A model generated the notes under the pieces. That model searched no databases. It saw only the letters and a list, made by a program, of their open reading frames with translations, and was not told the DNA's origin. From NCBI GenBank assembly GCA_032622095.1, contig CP136062.1, positions 157,290,875 to 157,354,874 of the forward strand: a stretch of 64,000 bases of DNA, in the 5' to 3' direction. Below, in pieces: positions 48,226 through 60,300 of the stretch (position 1 is the first letter of the stretch; each line of letters starts with the position of its first letter). A program made the translations under genes and the position numbers. This stretch comes from Siphonodentalium dalli (lineage: Eukaryota > Mollusca > Scaphopoda > Gadilida > Siphonodentaliidae).

Positions 48226-49929
48226 CACTACGAACCAAATCAAATCAAATAATTCAAATGGGGCCCCATGTTTTCTCAGTGGAACATAGACAATGAATGT
48301 TTCCACATCAAACATAATTCAATTAAATTTATTGCACAAAAACACGAGTCCGCGTGGAAGGGGTTGTCTCGTCTGTACAGGTATTCATTTATTAGTATTA
48401 ATTGTACGCGGTGTCGCGTGCCGAAAATAATCTGCGGATCATATGGCAAACTGAATGGGATATATTGGGGATATTGTTGGATAAGGTATCATGCGGTGAA
48501 ACCTACAGTACTACATAAAGTCAAAACACACGTGCTTATGCTTTATAGAACATGCATATCTGACAAAGCATGATAAATACCTGCCAAATTGTGAGTATGG
48601 CTGTACTCGGCGCCCAGTAATAATACTAGTGTTCAAATTCCTCGCACCGAAGTTAGATAAACGTTATTTATGCATAGCATATGGAGAATAAATTATCTAT
48701 AAATTAAATATAAACAAGTAGGATATGTTCGACTGTTCGCGATTTTCTCCCAGACCCCTCGACCGATTTCATCAAAAGTTGGGGTGGTGACTAAACAAAT
48801 ATTACTGTTTATTTTGAAAAAAGTTGTTTTTCAGTTTACTTGAGCAAGGAGTTCAATCTAAAACGAAATTTAAAAATTCAAGTTTTGTTTAGAATCAAAA
48901 TATTTAAAAGATCAACATGTACGTGAATGGCACAACGGGGTCACAGACCCCAACTCCATTGAATAAAGGCTCCCTGTGTCAGCTAGTGTATTTATAAACC
49001 CATCTGGATCTCCGGAACATGACTGAGGTCGAGGTGATGGAAGTGTCTCTGATAGAAATTCGACTCAAACTCCTAAAAAGTACTGAAATTTAAAGGGACA
49101 TCCGCCTATCATTGAACCAAACCATCATCGGATGGTGAAATTTTGAGGGGGGGGGGGGGTCTATTTCAAATGCAATTAAACATTGTATTGTTCAAAATTA
49201 GATAAATTCCTTAAAACGTATGGTAGATATAAGTGACTAGTTTTCAAAACTTATACATATTACTTTCTATCGTGTGCGTTATGCACGCGAGTCGGTTTTT
49301 ACAAATTAAATTATGATGAAAAACCCTGAATTTGGGGTGTGGTCACATTTGTGGTCATAATATCCCCATTAGTGAGTGGATGGACATGGGACATGCTACA
49401 CTGTGCAGTATATATGTCTATGACAAGCCTAACATGAGACATTAGTATCTTTTCTACTAAACTGCGCTTCCAGATTTATCAGGATTCTATTACTGGTGTT
49501 ATTTCTTACCCCAAAACAATTGTTAATTTTAAAACGGGGTATGTGGGTTAAATGACCGCTGGGAGATAATAGGATGTCCAATGACTCCTATATTTCTATT
49601 GTATCACGGTAAAGCTTTTTTTGTAAAATTGGCGCGGTTTACACGATCAAACTTCAATTTTATTTTCAATTATAGACACATTCTCTACCAGTGGTGTCTG
49701 TCTTACCAGCAAACACCTCTGTTACGTTACCATTTAAAATGTCGGCTGCTATGAAATTAATCTAATAATAGCATCGAGTTAATTACCTTTATCTTTACCT
49801 TCTCTGTAAATTCCTCCTATATCAGGAGAACCGTCCTTATGATGGACGTGACCACTTCTTCTCGAGCGCATTCTAATATTTTAGTATGTCTACAATCTTC
49901 TGATATGTGTACATGTAAATATGTTTAGA

Positions 49930-50509
49930 TTGAATAATATGTGTCAAGATGAGGTTGAGACCGTCACTGACTGCAGGGGTCCACAGGCGGAGCTTTGGGA
50001 CCAGGTCTCTTTGCAGCCAGGATACGGTGAAGTTTGTAGCAGAGACCTCTGGATATAGATTTTATCTTCTGCATGCAGTCATGTGGGATATTGTATATTG
50101 AGCAGTCGAGTATTAATTTCAGTAGTTTCAGGGTTTCTTTATTTGCGTTTATAAATCGATTTCTGACTTCACTGAGACTGTCACATGATACAATAAAATG
50201 CACAATGTCTTCAGGTTCTTTGCCGCATAGTTGGCAGATATCTGTGTTGGTAGATGTAAACTTGTCTTTTTGCCGTTGGATATTGTAGGTGCCTGTAGCC
50301 ATTTTCATTGTTGTATGGTGCCTTGGTAGTAACGAATGTTTCAGACCCGCAAGCGTCTGAACCATTCGCCACAGACATGAAACTTGTATCTCATAAAACA
50401 ATGCGATGCATCGGTTGCCTCTGTGGAACGTGTCATTAACATGCCATTTCAATAGGATATATAAAACAACTGTATTAGTAGAACAAATAGTTCCACGCAA
50501 GTCTAACAA
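49930..50509 (-). pseudogene. 5'-truncated LINE 3' end with zinc-knuckle C-terminus
   Basis: The reverse-strand frame 49964-50509 contains ICQLCGKEPEDIVHFIVSCD and then SLSEVRNRF, the C-C-H-C pattern seen at the end of the larger LINE ([14 protein letters not shown]). RT motifs upstream are missing, so this is a 5'-truncated insertion. It lies about 670 bp before the first coding exon of transglutaminase B. Confidence 0.8.
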
Positions 50510-51175
50510 TTATTTGGGAAACCCATTATCTATAGACCGATTTAAACACAATTATGGTATTATGTGATCAGTTTGTGTTGTCGGCGATAACATTATTATG
50601 GAACGCATATTTTCTTCAATATAAATCCTTATGTTTGTACAGCGTCACTAACCGAGAGAAATAGAAAATTAGGTATATGAATAATCATAACATAGCTAAT
50701 CAAGTCCAATAAAGCAGGTGTAAAATAGAAAACAGTGGTATACAGCGGCGGAGGGAGGACGGTTGTTTATGAATGTTAAAAGCCAGTTACTTTTCGTTTT
50801 GGTTAAGCCTTTCTCAAACTCAAACGCGAACGGAACGAGGAGCGTAGAGCTAGCATACAATAAATTGGCTATAATTATGATACTATAAGCAGGTGGTTCT
50901 GTCATTTAATCTCTGAGCCATACACACTGATAAGGCATGCCTTGAATATATGGCCATATGCATGGGAATTCCTGAGGCTTTGTGGTCCAAGGTAGCCACT
51001 ATACTCACGTGTTTGGCGCAAGACGATGCCAATATTGTTTTTCTAAAACTCCAATGATGTAATCTAATATTCCATTGTCAATTTGTATCAATAATTTATA
51101 ATCGTCTGCCGGAACAGTTGGAAAATTTACTCTGATTATCACATAATTATCTGTTTATGTCGTATATTTCAGACA

Positions 51176-51374
51176 ATGCCATCGAGACGAAACAGGAGAC
51201 TGAGGAGTTTAAGAGGGCGGCAGTCGACTGCTGGTCAGGATTTAGAGGGATGGGGCTCTTGTGCAAATCGGTTGGGTAGCGACATTACGGCACTACGCGC
51301 ACGCATTCAGGCTATGCGGAGAAAATATGGGTTCGTGAGTCCTGACGAGGAAGACGTCCCACCTCCTACTGGAA
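51176..51374 (+). CDS. transglutaminase B, coding exon 1
   Basis: Follows acceptor TATATTTCAG and ACA-ATG, as in gene A. It encodes MPSRRNRRLRSLRGRQ..., then RIQAMRRKYGFVSPDEEDVP, and ends GGAA/GTGAGT in phase 1. The basic N-terminus and acidic/proline end (DEEDVPPPT) fit a flexible regulatory tail. Confidence 0.82.
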
Positions 51375-54300
51375 GTGAGTATGCTGCATTACGCGAACAC
51401 ACCATTGTATTACCCTGCTCCCTACAACATATGATTGTCACATAGATAGTGACAAATCACAAATACATTGTCTTCCGGTGTGTTGTTGGTAGCAATACTT
51501 TTATCGATGCTATCAACCATCGTCGCAGAGTTCTAAATTAATAATCTTCTGATTGGGGTCATAACCCCAACTCTCTCAGAAAAACACCATCTCGTAGTAG
51601 TCGTCTTAATGTCTGAATGATATATTTATTAAATTCTTATACCATTTTTTTCTCAAATTCAGTAGTTCAATTCCATGTGGAATTATGGTGGTTATAAAGG
51701 TTTTCCATATGCCATGAAGGGGTAACCCATTTCCCAATTTAACCTGGTTACATTAATGTATACAGTGTCTTGTGGCGTGCTGTAATGCATTATCGTAATT
51801 ATTGTTGCAGTTTCTCTCTATGTCTATGTGCTTTAAAGATTTTGTTGTCATTACCTCTATTACCGAGTGTTGTTTTAGGTGTATGCGTACTTGCTGCTGC
51901 TGTTGTTTAAGTGTCACAATATATCTTTTGTCGGTATTCGTTGAGAATCGGTATTTACATGATGTATACTATGCTGGTCAGGACTTGCCTTAAGTCTATA
52001 ATATGCGAGTGGGTGCTACCCCATGTTATTTTCGTGTAGGCAAATTGATGTAACGATTGGATAATTAACCACAGTCTCAGGTAGCTCCTTCGTTATATAA
52101 TTAATATAATGATTTGTGCACTGGTTGAGACCCTGGGGTGGATATTGCATCTCTGGTTTAGTTATTTGGAATTGCATTGTTGTGAAGTGGGTGTGATTTT
52201 CTTGTTGATTTTGGCCAGTTAATTCTGGTTGATGAACACAATTGTGTTCGCCTGCTGATATTAGAATTTGTTGTGATATTTGGCTGTATCGCATTCCATG
52301 GTTGGTTAGGGAGGTGACAGTTTCCCATCATTGTATTGGTGTTCGGAACATTTTGGGTTGATGCTCTGTCGTGTTCTAAAAATAGAGTGGAGTTGTTGTT
52401 TGTTATGACTATTTGTCATTTCGGTCCTGTTTTCAGTATGTGGTCGCATGTCAGCTGGACCGAACGGAATTGGGTCAGTGTGTGTATTAGCTGAAGTTGT
52501 GTTGCGAATATGTTTTGTTTTGCATTTCTGTATTGACACAACATTCAAACTGGTTGTTTGGTCACCAGCATGCTTTCTGTAGGTTTGTAAACCGCATTTT
52601 AAGATGTTTAAATTCTATATGTCTTATCCTCTGGATAATATATTGGTTTTTGGTTACAGTGGCATGAGGTAATAGGTGTTGCGGAATTCCGTGGTGCGAC
52701 AGATGGGTTGTTGACATATTGTATTATCTGTATAGTCCTATATGTGTGCATTAGTACTGTCTGCTAGCTGCACCATGTTAGTATGCATGCAGGGCTGCAA
52801 TTTTTATTTCGTAGCTGTGTAAAATTGGCATTTACTTTATCGTTATTATTTGAGCGGCGCGTAGAATGGTTTGGAGGGTCAACTGGTGTGGTTGTTTTTG
52901 TTTTGCGTTGCGCAGTTTGGTGTTGTTGTGATTGCTCATTGGATTTGTTGTTCTTTTCTGGTTTGTATCAGTATGTTTGCTGGATTTGCTAGGCCGGTCT
53001 TTGGCAGTAATGTCAGATACCGGAATTACCCCAGTGGAGTCGGCTTGTTGAGTAAGTTCGATTTATTCTGCCTTATGTAGTTCTTTGGTGAAACACATTG
53101 AACAGATATAATCACACGTTGATGTCATGTGTTCTGACTTCATATAGACTCCCTTCACAACACAGTGAAACCAGTATTTACAACTGCCACAACATATAGA
53201 TAGCTCTTTAACTGAGTTGTTACATGTTGGGCATGTTGTATGTTGTTCTTCATCATTAAATGACTCTGCCTCTTTGTCTTGGCTTGGCGAGGGTGCGATG
53301 ATTTTATGTTATCTGGTGCCATTCTGTTTGATATTGTATATGTTGTGTACGGTCTTAGCTATGCTCTATCGTTATCGTTTCGTTTATAGTATGTGGTGGA
53401 TTATGCACCTTTGCTGGATCGTTCTATTTGATATCCCTTCTGAATTCGCATCTGTTTGGTGCAGTACTTGGACTATATGTTTTAGGGACTGGAGGCTGCT
53501 GTAATGCATAAACAATTTCCTCTGTTTTGGTGATGTCGTTTTGGGTATTTGTTGATGTTATACGCCAATTTGTTCCTGGATATACCAAGCTATGTCTGCA
53601 CCAGTGGCTATTTTCTGAATGGTTTCTGAAAGTTCTTTACTAGAATGCGTGTCCAGTGAAGCTGATCGATTATTCGGTGCATATTTTGTATGAAGTGTTC
53701 CCTATTGACACCATTGCTCATAGCTATAAATGTTATGTGATAGCAGTTGATCATACAAACAGAGCATTTTGGTAGACTTTCTGTTCATTTTTGCTCACGA
53801 AATCTTTTATTCTGATTTTGTTGTCACTGCACGAACGTACCACTCGCTTATTCAGTGGATGTAGCATTTATTAAATGTATAGGTCGTGGTTTGTGTATGA
53901 CGTTTCACTTGGAACTGATAGCTGTTTATGGAATACTATTAGGCCCACTTCCTAGTAGCGCTTTCGGCGCGCACCGAAAGCGCCAAAAAATATGTGCCAT
54001 TAGTAGCCCGCCGAAAGCGTTAAAATGTGCGCCGTTACGGCGCACATTTTGTCGCTGTCGGCGCATTCGGTGCGCTGCTAACGCCGCATGTTTTGGCGCT
54101 TTCGGCGCGCGCCGAAAGAGCCATTAGGAAGTGGCCCTAATAGTATTACATAGCTGTTAGTACGGGTATCTCAGTTTTTATATATGCTCATCCAGTCGTA
54201 TATCCTTCGTGGTTAACTATTAGTATCAACACAATTTCTATTTCAGAAGCTACAGAAACTGTTCTCAAGGTTCATCATGTTGACTTCGCGATCGAACAAA

Positions 54301-57300
54301 ACACTAAGGACCATAAAACAGACCAATACGACATTGTGTCCGCTGATGATGTTGTACACCAGCTGGTTATACGAAGAGGAAAAGCATTCACTATTGATTT
54401 AAGTTTCAACCGACATTTCGACCAGAAGAAAGATGACCTAAAACTTGTATTTATGACAGGTATTTCAATGTTCATAGTATAAATACTGTTGACATTTCAC
54501 GATACACGTGACAATTGTCCGACACTAACCCAAGACAGCTTTATCTTAAACTTGTTTCAACATTCAGACATGAAAATGTAACTATTTACACTAACATGAA
54601 CATACAATTTCTGCGATAATAAGCATTTGGAATTACGCTAATAGAAGATATATAAAGCTCGAAAGTGCACCCAGTTAATAAATTTCGAATAGAATTGCGA
54701 CTCATTTGAGATCAATTTTATCACATAATCACATTTTCAGAAGAAAAAAACGATATCGAAACGGCTTTGGACAAACCAATTAAAATTGATTTCCTTATCA
54801 CAACCAAAGAGGAAGTAAAGACACCTTCAAGAAAAAATATAGTTCCATTTTAAATGTGTCTTTTCGTGTTGCCAACATTGTTCAACCTCCCTTATCACCT
54901 ATGTTTATCTCAGTCAACGATAAATAACACAACATAAATTGCATATCATAATTGTATTCTAATTAACATAATACTAAAGTGCCAGCAATGCCGTCGATAT
55001 ATATAAGCTCTTACTCCATGCACCGAGAGTCATGATAACATACGTTTGTCTTACACAAAATATGAGGCCGGATTTAGTACCAAATTATGTGACAAAGTAT
55101 GATATTATGATCATGGCGACGAGGTGACACATTTTACATCCTTACCGCAATTTCAGTTCTTCACAGCTCAAATTTCAAACGAGGTGATGCTATTGAACAC
55201 TAGATTAGCAAAATTAGTTCCACGAAGTCGGCTACGTCATACTGGTATTTCGAATAAGATAAATTCTTTCAACCACTCGGTTTTCAGTTACATTAATGGT
55301 ATACAATCCATAGGACTATAGGTGGGAATACATGACATTATTTCAACTGGATTATGAAACAATGTTGTCAAAGTGCACGTCGCCATTTTGTTGTCTGTTG
55401 CCTTAGCACACTCTATAACAACGTTGCTCAACATTGTTGCGGAATATCGTTCCACTGTGCGGTGGGCCATATAAACCTTTTTGTAGCATCTTATTTTTCT
55501 ATCATCGTTATCTATCAGGATCCATTATAGACAACACAAACCATGCGCGTATCCGCTGTTTATAGTACTGTCTTAATTTAGCATTCGGCGATATGTATCT
55601 TCCATCGTTAGCATGTTTGAATCACTTGCACCAACTATTATGCACCAACTTGGGTTAACGTTTTAATTTGTTATATCAGATATGTTTATATTTCGTTAAT
55701 TGCGTGTCGGTTATAGAGTTGAAATACCGTTTTTATTTCGTGTATATAACTCAATTGTGTGTTTTTGTGAAAATGCAACAGATCGTAAAAACAGCCTGCG
55801 TGCACGCGTGATATTCCCCGCGGTCGTACTATAATAACACAATGAATAAATTTAGGTGGTGTATGCAATAGTGCTGGATGGCTAGCGGTGTGTATTATTA
55901 CATTGAATTCAGAAGTCGTTTGTGATGTTAAGTGGATGGTTACTATATAATAGGGGTGATGTATGCGTTCCATTTGCAGGGCTTATCGGTAATGAATGTC
56001 ATTATATACACTACCCAGAATTCGTTAGACGTTGCATACTATCATTTATTGTGCACATTAAATTTTGACAACATTTATTGAAAAAAATCAGCTATCCATG
56101 GCGATATGTTTAAACGCTGGTAAATGTTCTTGGCAACTTTGCAAGCAACTCGTCGTAAAGTGCTGTAGTATGGTAGGACATGAGCGGCGAACTAATAAAA
56201 TGTTGCATGTCCAACAGAGAACACATGCAGCGATATTTATGTATGTCTTTAATTGCACCTGATATTTACTCCAAATTAGCCTGTAAATATCTGTCAAGTA
56301 TCAAACGTGCTATAATTCTTTGCATTTCATCGCATTAGTTTGCAGTTAAACGAAATTACATAATACCGTATTTCCAGATGTATTTATTATTCAATATAGT
56401 GTGAAAGCACCGACTATTTTTTTTTAAACCAAGAACATCTTGGTCCCAACAACTACCATTCCATTCTTTTCCAACTATATGGAACAACTTAGATAACGAA
56501 TTTACATCATACCAATCCAGACACACATTCAAACGGCGTTTACATGCCGATTGCATTAAAAAATATGCTGCAACAATTAAATGCAACAATCAAAGATGTC
56601 CCGACTGTGTGGTAGCTCGTCAATAAGTGACTTCCCCTATATCGCAATCCTCAACCTCACTCAGCACATTCTTACTCGACTTTCAAGGAACATCCCACTG
56701 ACAAGAAAGAGACAAACCATCGAGTAACCAATAAGCGATTTATCTAGACGTATTCCCTCCACGTATATAACCCAGTTAAATGCAACCATTGTGTGATACA
56801 TAATTATATAGCCGTGCATTGTACAAGAAATCTTGACCGCCTATCGTAACATCTTTTCTTCATTAAGGGGGTGGCAGTAAGACAGTCTAGTCTGACTATG
56901 CCACCCCCTCAAATATACAATGTAATATTTGTCAAATGTATTATGCATTAATGTGTGTATATTGAAATAAAATATCCTATCCTATCCTACATTTATGAAT
57001 AATTTTATGTAAATTTGCTTGCCGTCTGAGTTCGCCACCAAAGACATGGCGAAAGTTGGAAATTTTATGCCGGATACAACATCGTTGGAAATTTCAGACA
57101 AAATATTGGTTGTAGTTGTTCTGGTAGTTCAAAACCAGTATATAATGCGTAATTTGTTGGTGTTACATTTTCAAGGAACAGACCGAATAATGTTCTACTA
57201 TGTGTCCATTTTTTGTAGATAACCCCTTCATGGCATGAGCTGCGCTGGTGCAGCATTAACCATCATGTGCCAGTATATTCCATTGCATATGGAGTCTCCC

Positions 57301-60300
57301 ATAGGTACCTCGCATATGTAATATAATGCACTGGCTTACAGGGTCAAGGTTAATATTTAGGCCAATGTATTATCCTATATATGGGAGGCTCCTATCGCAT
57401 ACATTAGAATGCATTAGCAGATGGTTTTCGCAAAATTTCAGGACGCCGCAGTCATGAGGGGGGTAATTGGATACTATTTATTTTGGCGGTGATTACATAG
57501 CTTATCCACATTGATTAGCTGTGCCATTCTGATGAAGCAACACTTTTGTTTATAAATCCTATCGATACCCTGGTGCCTGGTGTACCCTGACCATAGGTCG
57601 GAATCTCCTAATGTGGCACTCTGTTTATGCTGCATCCCGTGATATATGGTGAAGGAGTCCCGGTGGTAATAAGGCGGCCATATAACACACGGGGCATCGA
57701 CCTGCGTGTACGGCTTAGTCCATGGTCCACTTTTGTCCCACAGCTCTTCAAGACGGATGGTTGAGTTGACCCGGCTCAATCAAGCGGCTATTCAGGCCTC
57801 TTCGCAGTGTTTCAGATTCAATTGTTATTATCTGTTGTATTGCTCTTCTGATTTTTTAAATATTGTTTACTGTTTTTGCACTCCTGATTTATCTGCACAG
57901 TTTCTTCGCTATGTCCTTTTCTCAAACTTGATTCTGTTCTTGGTCGTGGTATGGCTTAGTGGCTAAAACGACGTTAAACCCTCTACAAATCAATAAAATT
58001 TACTTAGAATTGATCAATGCCATTATTTGGAATAGTTGTTGGGTTCCAGTGCTACTAGCTAGTATACTCGTAAATATACTTTAAAACGAAATGTCAATTA
58101 TCGATGTGTGACATTAATCATCTCAGTGGCATATATCTATATGCTTATAGTATGATATTACTCATCTCATATGAACATATGTTATCATGTCTTTGAAATT
58201 GCATGCCGCCACTCATTGTTGTATGCAAATAATGGTATTGGCTTTTTGTTAAAAAAACAGAAACAAAAAGTTTGTTTCTGTTATTTTGCACTGTTTATCA
58301 TACACTTGTTGATTGTAATCTCACCCGTGATGGGTCGTAGATGTAATTGTTAATAGACCTTGCCTAAAAGTGCATACAAGGTTAGTCCTGATTGGTCAGT
58401 AGTATGTATTGCCTGGATACATGGACGTCATGGACGTGGCAAAATTCTAGATTCTAGATTCTAGAATTGTACAACTAAATGATGTGGTACAATCATCGTA
58501 ATGCTGCCAACGCCCCTAACTTCAGAACGCTGATGATTCAAACCACATGTGAATTGGTTAGTATCATGATACCGACTGAAAAAGATACGTATAAATGGCT
58601 ACCTGCTGATATTGAATTTTAATTAAGACAGAACAATAATAGGAACTATATCTGCAAAATGTTGCCAGATAGTCAACGAAAGGGGGTCGCCGTTCACTAG
58701 TGACGTCATGTTTGATGTTACAGTTCGAAGAAAAGAACTGTTTGGTGGAAAATCATACCACTCAGAGATACCACTGTGCTGTTATTTAGCAGGTCTGTCA
58801 CTTCAATGTCTACCATAACATACAGTCGAATTATAAAAGACATAAATGCACTGCACATTGGTGTGTTTATAGTCGAATTTGACAACAAAACAGATTGTAG
58901 GAATCTACTTCGCGTCGTCCTACACTCAGTTGTCTTTGTGGTCAAATTCTACTATACACCCCGATGCGCAGTGCAATTATTTCTTAAATAAATAAATAAA
59001 AGATCAATCATTTCATTTGCAGGTGACAACCCACTGGAGAGCAAGGGGACACATGTAGATCTCGTGGTTTCCGATAAGGACGAGGAAGGGAAATGGGGCG
59101 CCAAGATTGTCAAGAATGACGAGAAAACTTTAACTGTCTCCATAACAACACCGCCCACGTGTTTCGTGGGCAAATGGACATTCAATGTGGACGCTTTCCG
59201 GAAAGGAGAAAGCGATGACTTGGAAATATTGAGTTATAACCATCGTGAGCCGATATACATCATATTCAATCCCTGGTGCAAAGGTTTGTTTTTATGATCG
59301 TCATCTTTAATTCTTGGTGCAAAAGTTAGTTTTTATGATTGTCATCGTTAGTCCTTGGTGCAAAGATTTGTTGAAATTACCAGCGCAAACCTTTTGTCGA
59401 CATTGCATGATCACCTTTCTCGGTTTATCATATTACACTGTGTACTTCACATGGATTATACTCGCATCACCAGGAGATAGTTCTGTTATCGATGTTGAGT
59501 TTATTTGTATTTAAACAACTTGTGATTGCGCTCGATTACGCGACTCGATCCTGGCTGAGCGATGACGTGTTGCAGCGTGTTGTCATAAAGGTTTAACCAA
59601 TCAGAGGGTGATGCCAGTAAATCTAAAACTAATGTTAGCATCTTTCAGTCAATCAGAAAACATGCTTTATAGCGACAAATACACAGCAGGAGTTTTATTT
59701 ATAGGTGAGCATACACAGGTAAGTCAGCTGATAAGACAAAAGGTTAGCAGCCCCCGACCAATCGGAACCCGTGCTTTATCGACAAACATTCAACTTGAAT
59801 TACAATTCTGTTTGCAGCTGATCAAACATATTTCGCAAATAAGACAGAAAGTGGCCCGGATGAAGGGCTGCTCGCAGAATACGTCATGAATGAGTCGGGT
59901 AAAATATACATTGGCTCATCGAAGCACATATCTTCACGGCCTTGGAACTTTGGACAGGTACGTGCAAGTTTCGCCTCATAGCTAACCAATCATATCCCTT
60001 ATATTAGTGCGACTAACAGGTGTCATTGCTATGTCCACTCAATATGTTTATATCCCACCTTCCATATCTTGGAACTGGAAATTTCAAGAACATTACATAC
60101 AATTTATTAGATTTATGTAGACACGGACTCCGAATGTGTTTGCTTCAGTGAGTGTGAACAAATTCTGATTTATTATCGGAATGTCCATGTATCGATCGGA
60201 ATGGCACAATGAGATGTCCTTCAACCCAGATCAAGCTTGAAAGTAAATCCAGATTTCCCCCATGTCGGGTTAGAACTCGGACCAACATCGTCTACCCCAG

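Larger units (their letters stand above)
46860..49900. other. intergenic, apart from the two repeats listed
   Basis: No gene supported on either strand. This region should contain upstream regulatory sequence of transglutaminase B, but no promoter could be assigned. Confidence 0.35.

Noticed and set aside
50696-50905. Small reverse-strand frame before transglutaminase B
   Set aside because: No family resemblance and no splice context; likely chance.
57474-57779. 101-codon reverse-strand gene
   Set aside because: No recognisable domain, and it lies in a probable retroposon with a SINE-like tail.
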